Shown piece after piece: positions 10,770 through 52,100 of a stretch of DNA of 64,000 nucleotides (position 1 is its first letter; every line of letters starts with the position of its first letter). Under the pieces are notes generated by a model, which was not told where the DNA came from, did not search any database, and saw nothing but the letters and a program-made list of their open reading frames with translations. The translations under genes were made by a program, and so were the position numbers. The stretch is from Pleurobrachia bachei. Lineage: Eukaryota > Ctenophora > Tentaculata > Cydippida > Pleurobrachiidae. The stretch covers positions 9,637 to 73,636 of the forward strand of contig AVPN01000033.1 in the NCBI GenBank assembly GCA_000695325.1, in the 5' to 3' direction.

Positions 10770-13700
10770 ATGTCATTAGTTTTGGTATTACTAACAGGTA
10801 AACAGCCAAATCTCGATTTACCGGACTTAGATTTAATGGACCTCGATTTACCGAGTTCTGATTGGTTGTCTACTTCGTTCGGTCGGTTCCTGTCTCACAG
10901 TAACGATCTAACCCCCATATTTCACTCCCAGTTCTGTCCACGGCTCTCCAGGGATTATTAGTGGAAGCCCGGCACTATGGAGCACACCGAAACAAGTTCC
11001 AAATGGGTTCTACTGACAACGAAATAAATGCAGTGAAAATCTTGGATAACATGGTTCACGGAGATGATAGGAACCTTCCAGTGGATAAAAGTCTTATGGA
11101 CGAAAAGATCACTAAATACCAACCTAGTAATAACGAATTTAGTGGGAGAGACCAAAGAGAAGACTACATGAACAATCTGAATGACCTGGCGGCTGAACTT
11201 AAAGAATATCTAGATGGATCGGAGCAGAAGATTAGTGACCTTCTCGAGGCTATACAAGACACACCAAAAGATGGAGATTACCCTAACTTAATGAACCAAA
11301 AAGTAAGTACAGCAGGGGTGTACATCGCTAATAGATATAAAATTTGCTGTTAAAAACGCCGGTGAAAATATAAATAACGCTGGAAAACTGCAGGTCCAGA
11401 CTTATCTGGATAACAGACAGGTCATTGGCTTTCACGTGGAGTTAAAGGATGATGGTGCATTACCAAAATACATCACGAAAAAATTTAAAGACTTTTCTAA
11501 GACTTTTGAACATGTAAGTTTTATGCAGGGTGTCCCGTATATTCTGTAGTTAAAGTCTGTTGACCTAGACGGCCGCTTGTAGTGGGATTACCGTAATGGA
11601 TTACCGTAATTCCATTACGGTTATCCCACTACAAGCAGCACTGATACAACCTAGAAACATTTTGCGTGGGACAACACAAATAATAATCATGCAAAATATT
11701 TATTAGCTATTGTTGGAGTACAATCAAGAGTGTCCTACTACAATACACACAAGTCGACGAGTGAAGTTAATTCGGCGACACCACGACCTAATAGCAAGTT
11801 CTAGAACCAGGTCCGATGCTGAGTACCTAAACAACTTGGTCGGAGCATTCCCTGCCACTATGATGAATAATAATGTGGAGACAAAGAGCAGCGGATTTAC
11901 AATTTTCCCTCAGGTATTGTGTGCCAATTGCCAAGGGCCTAGAATCTAGATGGGGTAGTGTGCTGTGAGGTTGTAGGGGTCATCCTACTGGGGGATCACA
12001 TCTAATTAATTAATTAATTAATTGACGAATCTCTAATTGCAGACGACGGGAGAGAGCAAATCCGGACATTCTCACAGTTGTGTCGATGATCAAGATAATC
12101 TTGTCAGAAACACACTGACTACCAATCAACAAAAGCATCAGTGCCACGTCATCGAGTTCATCGTGAGTTGCTTCTGCTATGTGCTTTCCTTGCAGGTGAC
12201 ATAGACACCTGGTGTGTGGGGATCGCACCAGGTGTCTATGTCACCAAGTGCTTTCCATGATCTTTTCCCTGCCTTCGACATTCACCCGGATGCCTTTTTG
12301 AGAAGCAAAAAGGCATATTTGAGTTAGAATTCGAAAATTACACACTTTTGTTGCCGAGGGGCAGCATGTACAGCCGTTCTTACTGTTCTTAGCAACTGAG
12401 CCGCAGCAACAACAGTTGTTGCTGACGGCTCAGTTGCTAAGAACAGTAAGAACGGCTGTATTACTCCTTGATTATCACTAATTCAATCAATTTCCCCCAG
12501 AAATCTGATGACTTCTACAAACTTGGGTATACGATTAAGAAAAATGTTGTTGAATGCTCCTCCGCTTCCGGCTCCCAGTATTCTCCCCTGCACTTAGTCG
12601 ATAGTGCGTCACTTCAGAACAATAAAGCCATAATTAAGTACGGTGACGTTAAGAAGGTTATTTCCAAAACTCTAAAGCACCTCTACTATAACGAGAATGG
12701 CGAGGTTCACACTCCAGAAGATATTGATGCTGTTTATGACAGAGTTCAATGTGTAAGTAGCAGGAACCAACCGAAACAAGTAAACAACCAATCAGAGCTC
12801 GTTATTTAGGTCACGTGACTGGTTATTATCCAATCAGGGACAAGTATTTCCTGATTCGGTCGGTTTCTAGTAAGTAGAAAACCTCCTGTACATACAGCCT
12901 CATATTGACACAAACCATGTTTTTTGTAAATTCTCTACTGCGTTTTAAATGGATAATTAATGAGTATTGTATGCTTCAGCTGCTGAAAAGGGGTTTCCAC
13001 AATTTCACTGACGACCTGTTTTGTGCATGGGAGGACATCGTAGGGAACAGAACCCGGATGGCAAGGAAGTTTAACCATTTCCTGGCAAATATGGCCCGAG
13101 ATGAGGTATAGGCCGTTTTGTTACCTAGGGTGTCCCACTGTCTTTGCATCTCCTGTGATTTTGGGTACACCGGGTGCGCCTCAAGCATGATCCATGCCAC
13201 AATACCAGTTCTGTTTAATGTTAATACACATTTCCTCATTGACTCTTTATAATCTTTCAATTTTCTCTTGGAATATTTGAATCTCTATATGTCTGGTGGT
13301 TTACTAAACCACGCCCCCCTAAATCACCCCCAGTGTATGGATGGTTTGATGGAGATATTGGAAGATTTTCAAAGTAACACTGGTGCAAAAGATAATTCAT
13401 GCGTAGGGAATATGGTAGGTGTGCTTTTTGCTATTGCAGTTTGACAGATAAGAAAATATAAACTTGTTGAGTAAGGGGGAACTCAACAAATATAAATGGT
13501 AACCTACGATACTATAAGTATATAAGGGTCAGCACACACCTACGGCAAAATCAAAATTATAATTTTAATTTTAAACCCAGACACACCATCGTTGTTCAAA
13601 ATTCTCCCCCCTATTCACACAGTCACAATCTCGCGCATCATTTTGTCATCCAACGCGATATTTTAACAGCGTCAAAATGGCATGTTAGATTGTTACTGTG

Positions 13701-14633
13701 GTAATACTAATATGGAAGAGAATTTTAGCAGCCGACGGTGTGTCTGGGTTTAAAATTAAAATTTTGGCGTAGCAATTATGTGTTGACCCTAATACACTAA
13801 CAGGGCTACTAACAGGGCTACTTACAGGGTTACTCACAAGGTTACTAACAGGGTTACTCACAGGGTTACTAACAGGGTTGCTCACAGGGTTACTAACAGG
13901 GTTACTAACAGGGTTACTAACAGGGTTACTAACAGGGTTACTAACAGGGCTACTAACAGGGTTACTAACAGGGCTACTTACAGGTTTACTAACCGTTTCA
14001 GGGATGCCTAAGCGATAAAATATGTAACAACATTGCAAACAGCATTTCAAATGAAGTCTTTCTTAGTTGGAAGACTGACTACAACAAACAGAATTGTGCA
14101 AAAAAGGTGAGATTCCGAATACAGTCGGGCCCCTATTTACCGGGATGGTCGGGGGAAAGGGGTTTTCCTGGCAAATCAGTGGCCGGTAAATCGGGATCCA
14201 ACTGTAGCTTGGTTTCAAATTGAAACCAATGAAATGTTAGTGTTAATTGAAATGCAGCTCCCCCAATGAAATCTCCCCCTTTCAGGCAATCCTGGACCTA
14301 TCACGGGTATTCGAGGATAGTGAAATAAAGTTTACAGGGAATTTTAAAAGTTCATTGTGTGGCAATGACACCGATTGTCATAAACACATCCATGAAGAAT
14401 TTGAGGAACTGTTTGGATTTTGGAAAGAACTAAAGCGTTATGTACCACGTCTCATCCGGATCTTACACTTTCTCCACACGGGAAAAACAAACGAATGCTA
14501 CAAAGCGAATCCAAGCGGAGTTCACACAGGAAAGGTAGGGGGTTCGGCAGATGTCTGTGCAGTGTACTCAGAAGAATACTCAGACAATCCGTCATTTTGG
14601 GAGACTTATCTAGAAGATCCGGTACAATTTTAA
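10770..14633 (+). CDS. Secreted orphan protein, complete copy C (10 exons, 585 aa predicted)
   Basis: Exons 10770-10797, 10932-11302, 11394-11513, 11707-11913, 12043-12162, 12501-12752, 12980-13105, 13334-13414, 14002-14106 and 14286-14633 (TAA). All phases agree and the total is 1758 nt. The protein starts with a signal peptide (MSLVLVLLTVLSTALQG). The rest is hydrophilic, with cysteines spread through the second half (VQC, LFCAW, CMDG, CVGN, GCLSDKICNN, NCAKK, LCGNDTDC, NECYK) suggesting disulfides in a secreted protein. No membrane anchor is seen. I do not recognise the family. Every junction from exon 2 onward is phase 0, which is unusual and makes exons freely skippable. Its 3' end converges on the 3' end of MELK, 1.03 kb away. 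Confidence 0.75.
11575..11636. repeat. 62-bp palindrome in intron 3, copy C, interior inverted
   Basis: The outer arms match copies A and B, but the interior reads as their exact reverse complement (GGGATTACCG at the left in C against GGGATAACCG in A and B). Flanking sequence stays collinear, so only the palindrome has flipped. Confidence 0.85.
12369..12460. repeat. 92-bp near-perfect palindrome in intron 5, copy C
   Basis: 35-bp arms (TACAGCCGTTCTTACTGTTC.. and its reverse complement) flank an inner CAGCAACAAC/GTTGTTGCTG fold. Copy B holds only the left half plus a few bases past the centre (to 10274) before switching to copy C. Confidence 0.9.
12761..12869 (-). mobile_element. hAT-type MITE, family A, copy 2, target duplication includes a splice donor
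   Basis: The element runs from CAGGAACCAACCGAAAC to GATTCGGTCGGTTTCTA, with a central GTCACGTGAC. It is flanked by the 8-bp direct repeat GTAAGTAG at 12753-12760 and 12870-12877. An 8-bp duplication with CAGG..CCTG-type ends is typical of hAT transposons. The left duplication is the 5' splice site of orphan-gene exon 6. Confidence 0.85.
13525..13790. mobile_element. TIR MITE in orphan-gene intron 8
   Basis: The left end AGGGTCAGCACACACCTACG.. is matched by the reverse complement of the right end (AGGGTCAACACATAATTGCT..), with inverted similarity over about 60 bp including AAACCCAGACACACC. There is no coding capacity. The target duplication is unclear. Confidence 0.65.
13795..13993 (+). repeat. 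12-bp minisatellite of TACTAACAGGGT (about 16 units)
   Basis: Units of TACTAACAGGGT with variants (CTCACAGGGT, CTTACAGGGT, GGCTAC) end in TACTAACCGTTTCAG, whose AG is the acceptor of orphan-gene exon 9 (14002). Each unit contains the consensus branch-point word TACTAAC, usually followed directly by AG. The array lies between the MITE and the splice acceptor. Confidence 0.9.
14122..14204. mobile_element. Tc1/mariner-type MITE with TA duplication
   Basis: CAGTCGGGCCCCTATTTACCGG at the left and CCGGTAAATCGGGATCCAACTG at the right form inverted ends, each flanked by TA. It lies in orphan-gene intron 9. A related element is at 27584-27685. Confidence 0.7.
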
Positions 14634-14639
14634 TAAGTA

Positions 14640-15655
14640 GTTAGAACAATATAGGATTTTCGTTAATGTTATAGGTATTTGATATATATGTGATTGTTTT
14701 TGTTACCTTGTCATGAAATGGCTCACTATTTGAAGCTACAGCTGATGCCTGATGCATCGAAAGTATTAAATCTAACCGAATAATTGCAATTGATTTTACG
14801 TTTTGATATACAGTGAGCTGGTATTTGGAATTTTTGGATGACATCCATTAGTAATGAGGTTATTAACAACTTATTTATGAATTGCTATGTACCCACGAAT
14901 CTTCCTTGCCCAATTATTATTATTCATCTAGGTTCAGGTATGTTACAGTAGTAAGATTCAGTGGTTGTGTGATTTTAAATGTTAAATATTTGATACATTT
15001 CGATTCATACTTGCTATAAATGCAGTGAGTTGTTAGAATAAAATTCAAAAACTGAACTTTGGGATTCATGTTTAACAAAATTGAAATTTAATACATTAAT
15101 ATACTCCATGGCGCAAAATACACTTGAATTTCATTCAGAGCATGGCACACATATCCGGCAACATCATTACCCCCTCCCCCCCCCACCCCCAAGCGGCAAG
15201 ATAATAGGGCCCTATTAGGGCACAGATATAGGCATACATGTATATATAAGTTGACACAATAGATGACACATGAATAGGACACATGAATTAGACACAAAAA
15301 GGCACATGGTGACACAAGACGTACATGACCACATTAAGGTGACAAGTAGCATGAAGGAAGGAACGTGGAAATGTCTTGATTCGCTTAACTGTGTCCGGCA
15401 TGAACAATGCAAGAAATGTCCAAGACTAATTAGTGCACGATTAACAAATTTCACACACAGGAAGAGTTTTCCAAACCAAATTGTTTTATCCACGTGGCAA
15501 TATATATTGGGATTTTCCACCATCTCACGCGAACATCACTTTACAGTAAACCACCTATAAAAACGGTAATGCTAGTTCCACACCGGCTCATGGCTAGGTC
15601 TGGCACATCAATATAACGACCAAAAACAGTTGTTTCACATACCTGTATAGTGGTT
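14640..15655. other. Spacer between convergent gene ends
   Basis: This stretch is AT-rich with no supported exon. An AATAAA at about 15037 could serve the orphan gene. A short C-run (15173-15189) and scattered repeats are present. Confidence 0.5.
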
Positions 15656-15660
15656 TGTCA

Positions 15661-46148
<30,488 letters not shown>

Positions 46149-46293
46149 CTTTCTGTTAAATACAAATACAAAATATACAATTATAATTTATATCCCGCTT
46201 TTGGGCCTATGCATTGTTAGTGCTAGGAGGACGCCGTTTCAATCAGGCGAGTGAAGCAACGCACCCACCACTAACAAGCCTTCTAAAGCGGTA

Positions 46294-47010
46294 TTGAAGG
46301 GTCTGATTACAGTTTTGCTCGATCATATCTACCGCCCGTATAACGTCATCTGCGGTGCGGGTCTACGTCTTACTGTAAGGTGTCGTAGACCGGGACTCTT
46401 ATATAGCGGACCGCGGGTCCGGGACTCTTACAGGGCGGACCGCGGGTTACGGCAAGTTTTAGAATGCGTCTTGAAAAAGATAATGCTTTATGCGGACGGC
46501 TGATGTAAATGTAAATGTAAAATAATCATTTATATAGACCAATTTATAGTGTATAATATTGGAGCACGCACTAACAGCCTACGCTTGACACACTCGCTCA
46601 CTCTCAAAAGTGGTACGGATACAAAACACGAGCATAACAAAACACGAACAACAAACATGGACATAAACACGATTATAAAAAACACAAACATACAAAACAC
46701 GAACATGCAAAACACGAACATCATCATCATCATCATCAATAAATATTTAATATACCGCCTTATAGCATATTGGTAAGATAACACTTAAAAAAGAAAAAAC
46801 TTTACGGCTACCCTCCTGCTTTCAAAAGCGGTTTTACTCTACTTGATCTAAATGATAAGAGTCCATGAGCTAGTGTTTATATAATTGTTCAATTGTCCCT
46901 CGGTGCTTCTAACACCCTCTTTCCACGGATTATGTAGTGGGTTCCAGGGGACGGCTTGACCTTCTCCTTCAGGTCACTTACTAGCTGTTTCCGTTCTCTC
47001 CGTTCTTCAA
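46294..47010. other. Spacer between MELK exon 1 and its duplicate
   Basis: It contains a GGGACTCTTA..GCGGACCGCGGGT short direct repeat (46395-46448), an AACACGAACAT repeat run, a CAT microsatellite (about 46720-46738) and unexplained sequence (46800-47010). The MELK promoter must be near 46150-46400, but no TATA box is evident. Confidence 0.5.
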
Positions 47011-48009
<999 letters not shown>

Positions 48010-49120
48010 CAGGGGCGGCTTTGGTACCCGCCCAACCGTCCATGGACGGTTTGTAAATCGTGCCAGCGAAGGGGCTGTATTCAGCTAGTACTGATTAATC
48101 TAAAATGCTTAAAAAAATCAAAAATTCCTAGAAATTTTCATTTTTTTTCTGTTTTTCCCTTGAAAACTGTGAGAAATGTGTTTACCCGCCCACATCCCTT
48201 TGGGACGGGTAAACTATCACAGATTANNNNNNNNNNNNNNNNNNNNNNNNNNNNNNNNNNNNNNNNNNNNNNNNNNNNNNNNNNNNNNNNNNNNNNNNNN
48301 NNNNNNNNNNNNNNNNNNNNNNNNNNNNNNNNNNNNNNNNNNNNNNNNNNNNNNNNNNNNNNNNNNNNNNNNNNNNNNNNNNNNNNNNNNNNNNNNNNNN
48401 NNNNNNNNNNNNNNNNNNNNNNNNNNNNNNNNNNNNNNNNNNNNNNNNNNNNNNNNNNNNNNNNNNNNNNNNNNNNNNNNNNNNNNNNNNNNNNNNNNNN
48501 NNNNNNNNNNNNNNNNNNNNNNNNNNNNNNNNNNNNNNNNNNNNNNNNNNNNNNNNNNNNNNNNNNNNNNNNNNNNNNNNNNNNNNNNNNNNNNNNNNNN
48601 NNNNNNNNNNNNNNNNNNNNNNNNNNNNNNNNNNNNNNNNNNNNNNNNNNNNNNNNNNNNNNNNNNNNNNNNNNNNNNNNNNNNNNNNNNNNNNNNNNNN
48701 NNNNNNNNNNNNNNNNNNNNNNNNNNNNNNNNNNNNNNNNNNNNNNNNNNNNNNNNNNNNNNNNNNNNNNNNNNNNNNNNNNNNNNNNNTTTTTTTCCCA
48801 AATGGAATACCAGCATATCTCTACTAAGGGCTTATTTTAAGCTTTAAATGACACATTGGGGAACTAACATGAATGATTTAATGACCATCTACCAAAAAAT
48901 TTTAGGTATTAGACTAAATCGTTGAACAGGACAGACCTAAACAAGATAGTGGTTCATATGGGTCAAGTCTCCCCTACACAAGGCAATATTACAATATGTA
49001 CATCGTCACGTTTACGGTCTAGTCAGAAAGTTCCGAAACCTGGTCACCTCGAAAATGGTATGATCTCATATATCTAGATTAGCAGCTAATTAATTTGTAA
49101 CTTACAAACCATTCCAAAAA
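48010..49120. other. Spacer with assembly gap between RPGRIP1L and MELK
   Basis: A gap of 563 Ns occupies 48227-48789. The rest shows no exon with supporting splice sites. Both neighbours are on the minus strand, so this should hold the 3' end of RPGRIP1L and upstream sequence of MELK. Confidence 0.6.
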
Positions 49121-49123
49121 AGG

Positions 49124-52100
49124 CTACGTTCGCGTTTTCGTCACACACTCCAAAAGTCCCTCACTCTCAACAGTTACACACAGGACCCCGATCACCTCTC
49201 CACTTCCCTCAGCTACAAGTTCTATCTCCCTCTCCTCCATGGTCACTCCACCACGTGGGATGGATGTTCGTGCCGAACAGAGGTTCACACACATCGCTTC
49301 GGTGTCATCACCGGGGTCGGAGATAACTGTAAACACGATCTGGAGAGAGGGGTGAGTCAGCGCCCAGCGGTGTTAAAGTGAGGGGAGGGGTGAGTCAGCC
49401 GTGAGCATGTATGGGGGAAGTAGTTTTACAAAAGACCGAACTTCTATTATTGACTATTATTTCTAGTGTCAAGCGGCGCCGACCCGATCTGAGCGGGGTC
49501 TGGTCCTGCCAGAGGCTATAATTGACGGTTTTAAAATAGGTTCATACCTCACAAGGGGTGCCCTGTGGCTCGGTCATGGTTTTAAGAAGGTTCCAATCAG
49601 CCGTCCCTCGCTCAATATAAAATGCCTTCCGGAAATTGAAGAATAACTTTGCGCCAGTTTTAACGGTAACAGAACCGGGTGTCTCTGTTTCCGGGTCAAT
49701 ACTGAGTAGACTGTACTCCACAAAGACCTACAAGAAAGTTTGTAACTCAACAAGGGAGAGTGAGGTTAGGGTAAAACATCAGTTGCCAATATAACGGTGG
49801 TGGGAAATGGTTAGGCGTTTAGTTAGATGTGACCTTCAGCAGCAGATCCTTGGAATCAGAGAGATTAGAGGGGATAGGTTTGACAGGCTACACTGTCCCC
49901 TAAAGTTTGAATCAAGTTCATACACAGTGTCAGACTCCATCAATTACCTGTGTGATATCGCTGAGTTGAGCAGCAGCGCTATTATAAAACTCCAAATAGT
50001 GAATAATCACCACCAGAGGAGGAGCACGGGGTGTCTGATCGGGTGTTGAAACAGTTACCCCCGTATCATCTAGGGTATCACCCAGTGTCCTGAACAGATC
50101 CCGGTCATGTGATCGGGTCATTATGACGTCACCGTCTTCGTCAGATGTCATCATTTGTTCGGTGATCTGTTCCAGAGTTTCACCTTCTTCCTCATCGGCA
50201 TCCTCGACAACTGCAGGGAGAGAGAGAGAGATAGAGAGTGGTTTTATTGGAGGACTGAAAGAGTGATTTCTAAATCACTAAAGTCAAACCCGAATACCTC
50301 GCCCGAATGCCAAACGAACAATACATGTGCGTTTAAAATGCACGTATATACGCGGATAAAAAACAATGAGATCATCCATGGACTTGGGTATTTATTGAGT
50401 GACTATATTGATACCTGATGAAACAGGAAGAACCACATCATCATCATCTGAAGGTTCTTCTTCAAAGAAAGTATTATTTAGCCCTCCTCCCTTTTTGATC
50501 TCATCCTCCTCCCGGATCCCTCCTACTATTGCTCCTACTAATCCCCCTCCTGCTGGGGTGGCAGGGGTGAGGAGTTCTTCAATCCCTTCCTCTTCCTCAG
50601 AACTACTGTCATCAAACTCGTTCTTCTTTGGGGGGATAGGGGCAGTAAACGACCGGACAATCCGGTCCGGTTCCGGTCCGGCGGCCGGACAGGCCTTTTT
50701 TGTCCGGTCCGGTTCCGGTCGGTTTGACAAAATTGACCGGACAAGACAACCGGACACAATGAACCAAGACCAAGGACATTTTGAAACAAAATTTTTTAGA
50801 AAACGGGATAAAATTTAAAATAATTGAGCGCGTACATTAGTAAATAGTGTGTGTATCTCATAAGGTTAACCCTCAGCCTGTTTGACATGTTCTCCAGACA
50901 ATTCATCAATCCAAAAACCATCCAAAATTCATGAAGACGCCAACCCGTGTCCGGTCCGGTTTTTGTCCGGTCCGGTCCGGTTTTAAAATTTTATTTATGT
51001 CCGGTCCGGTTCCGGTCGGTTTTAAAAACCCCTGTCCGGTCGTTTACTGGATAGGGGGAGATGTGGGGTAAGCTATCGAGCCTTTTTAAAGTGAGGGTGA
51101 GTTATTGTATTGGTTACGAAGCAACCCCTCTTCACGCGCGCTGGCAAGGGGAGTTAGCATTCTTCTAAGAGGGCAGGGGATAGAGCCTCTTGCGAGGGAG
51201 TGTTTTGGTAATGGGATCAGGAAATTCTACGTACCAAGGCAAGTCTCTGTAATTCCTCAACTCCATGATCCGAATGATCACTAATCGGTTCCGCTACACC
51301 CCTTACTACTGCAGTTACTGGAGTGCTCGCTACAGCAGTTTCCTGTGCTGGTTTCTGCTGTATCTGTGTCTCAATAGCCTGGGGTAAATCCTGGGTGTCA
51401 TCCCCACTTATATCCTCACTAATGCTTGTGAGAGTACTCTCACTCATAACAGAATCAACCACTACTTCAGCGTAAGTATTTTGAGGTTCAGCGGGTAGAG
51501 ATCGTGCAGCAGCGGGCGGGGGTGATTCAGAAATAGGATCAGATGGTAAGTTGTCATCATCTTCTTTTAGTACTGATTTTAGTTCAGCCTCAAGAACAGC
51601 GTGTACAGAGTGGTCAGAGTGGTCAGATTCGGCAGCATCAGCAGTTAGTTGGACATCAGCAATCACGGGAGATTCAATCTAACAATTAGCAATCAATTAT
51701 CAATCAGTTAACAATCAATTAGCAATTAGCACTCAGATCATAACACATTATTATTAGAAACACACAGCAACACACTCACCTTCCCCGCTTTCATCATGGC
51801 CCTATCGTGCTCATCGAGTGATCGGAAGGACATGAACTCAGTTTTAGGTACCCTAACTTCTTCAACGTTCATCTCCTGCCGCTCTTCAGCCACCCCAGCC
51901 ACTTCTGCCACTTCAGCCGCTTGATCCTCATCTTCTAGCTTAAATGTCACCTAAAAATGGGGTATTTGAAACCGAAAAGGGGTGAAGGAATATGAAGATT
52001 CAGAGAATTGTTGACCATCATGAAAATGTTTCAGTTTTTTTAGTCTGACCAGTTCCACTTACATGAAGTGCGGTGGGGGTTGATGATTTAGTTTCTTTTC

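Larger units (their letters stand above)
6022..12460 (+). repeat. Triplicated head-to-tail block at the 5' end of the secreted orphan gene
   Basis: Copy A spans about 6022-7919, copy B 7920-10274 and copy C 10275-12460. A lacks the 3' part (exon 5), B is the longest and C lacks the extreme 5' part. A and C are nearly identical over promoter and exon 2. B differs in intron 1 and in the first half of exon 2, but matches again from the middle of exon 2 onward. The A/B join lies in a GGGG run at the arm of a hairpin. The B/C join lies next to the centre of a 92-bp palindrome that is complete only in copy C. Confidence 0.9.

Noticed and set aside
13685-14050. Minus-strand open frame with repeated VSNPVSNP residues
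   Set aside because: It is the reverse translation of the 12-bp TACTAACAGGGT minisatellite in an intron; there is no other support for a protein.
15088-15560. Overlapping open frames of about 75-102 codons on both strands
   Set aside because: No splice-site support, no recognisable domain, and atypical composition; they lie in the spacer between convergent genes.
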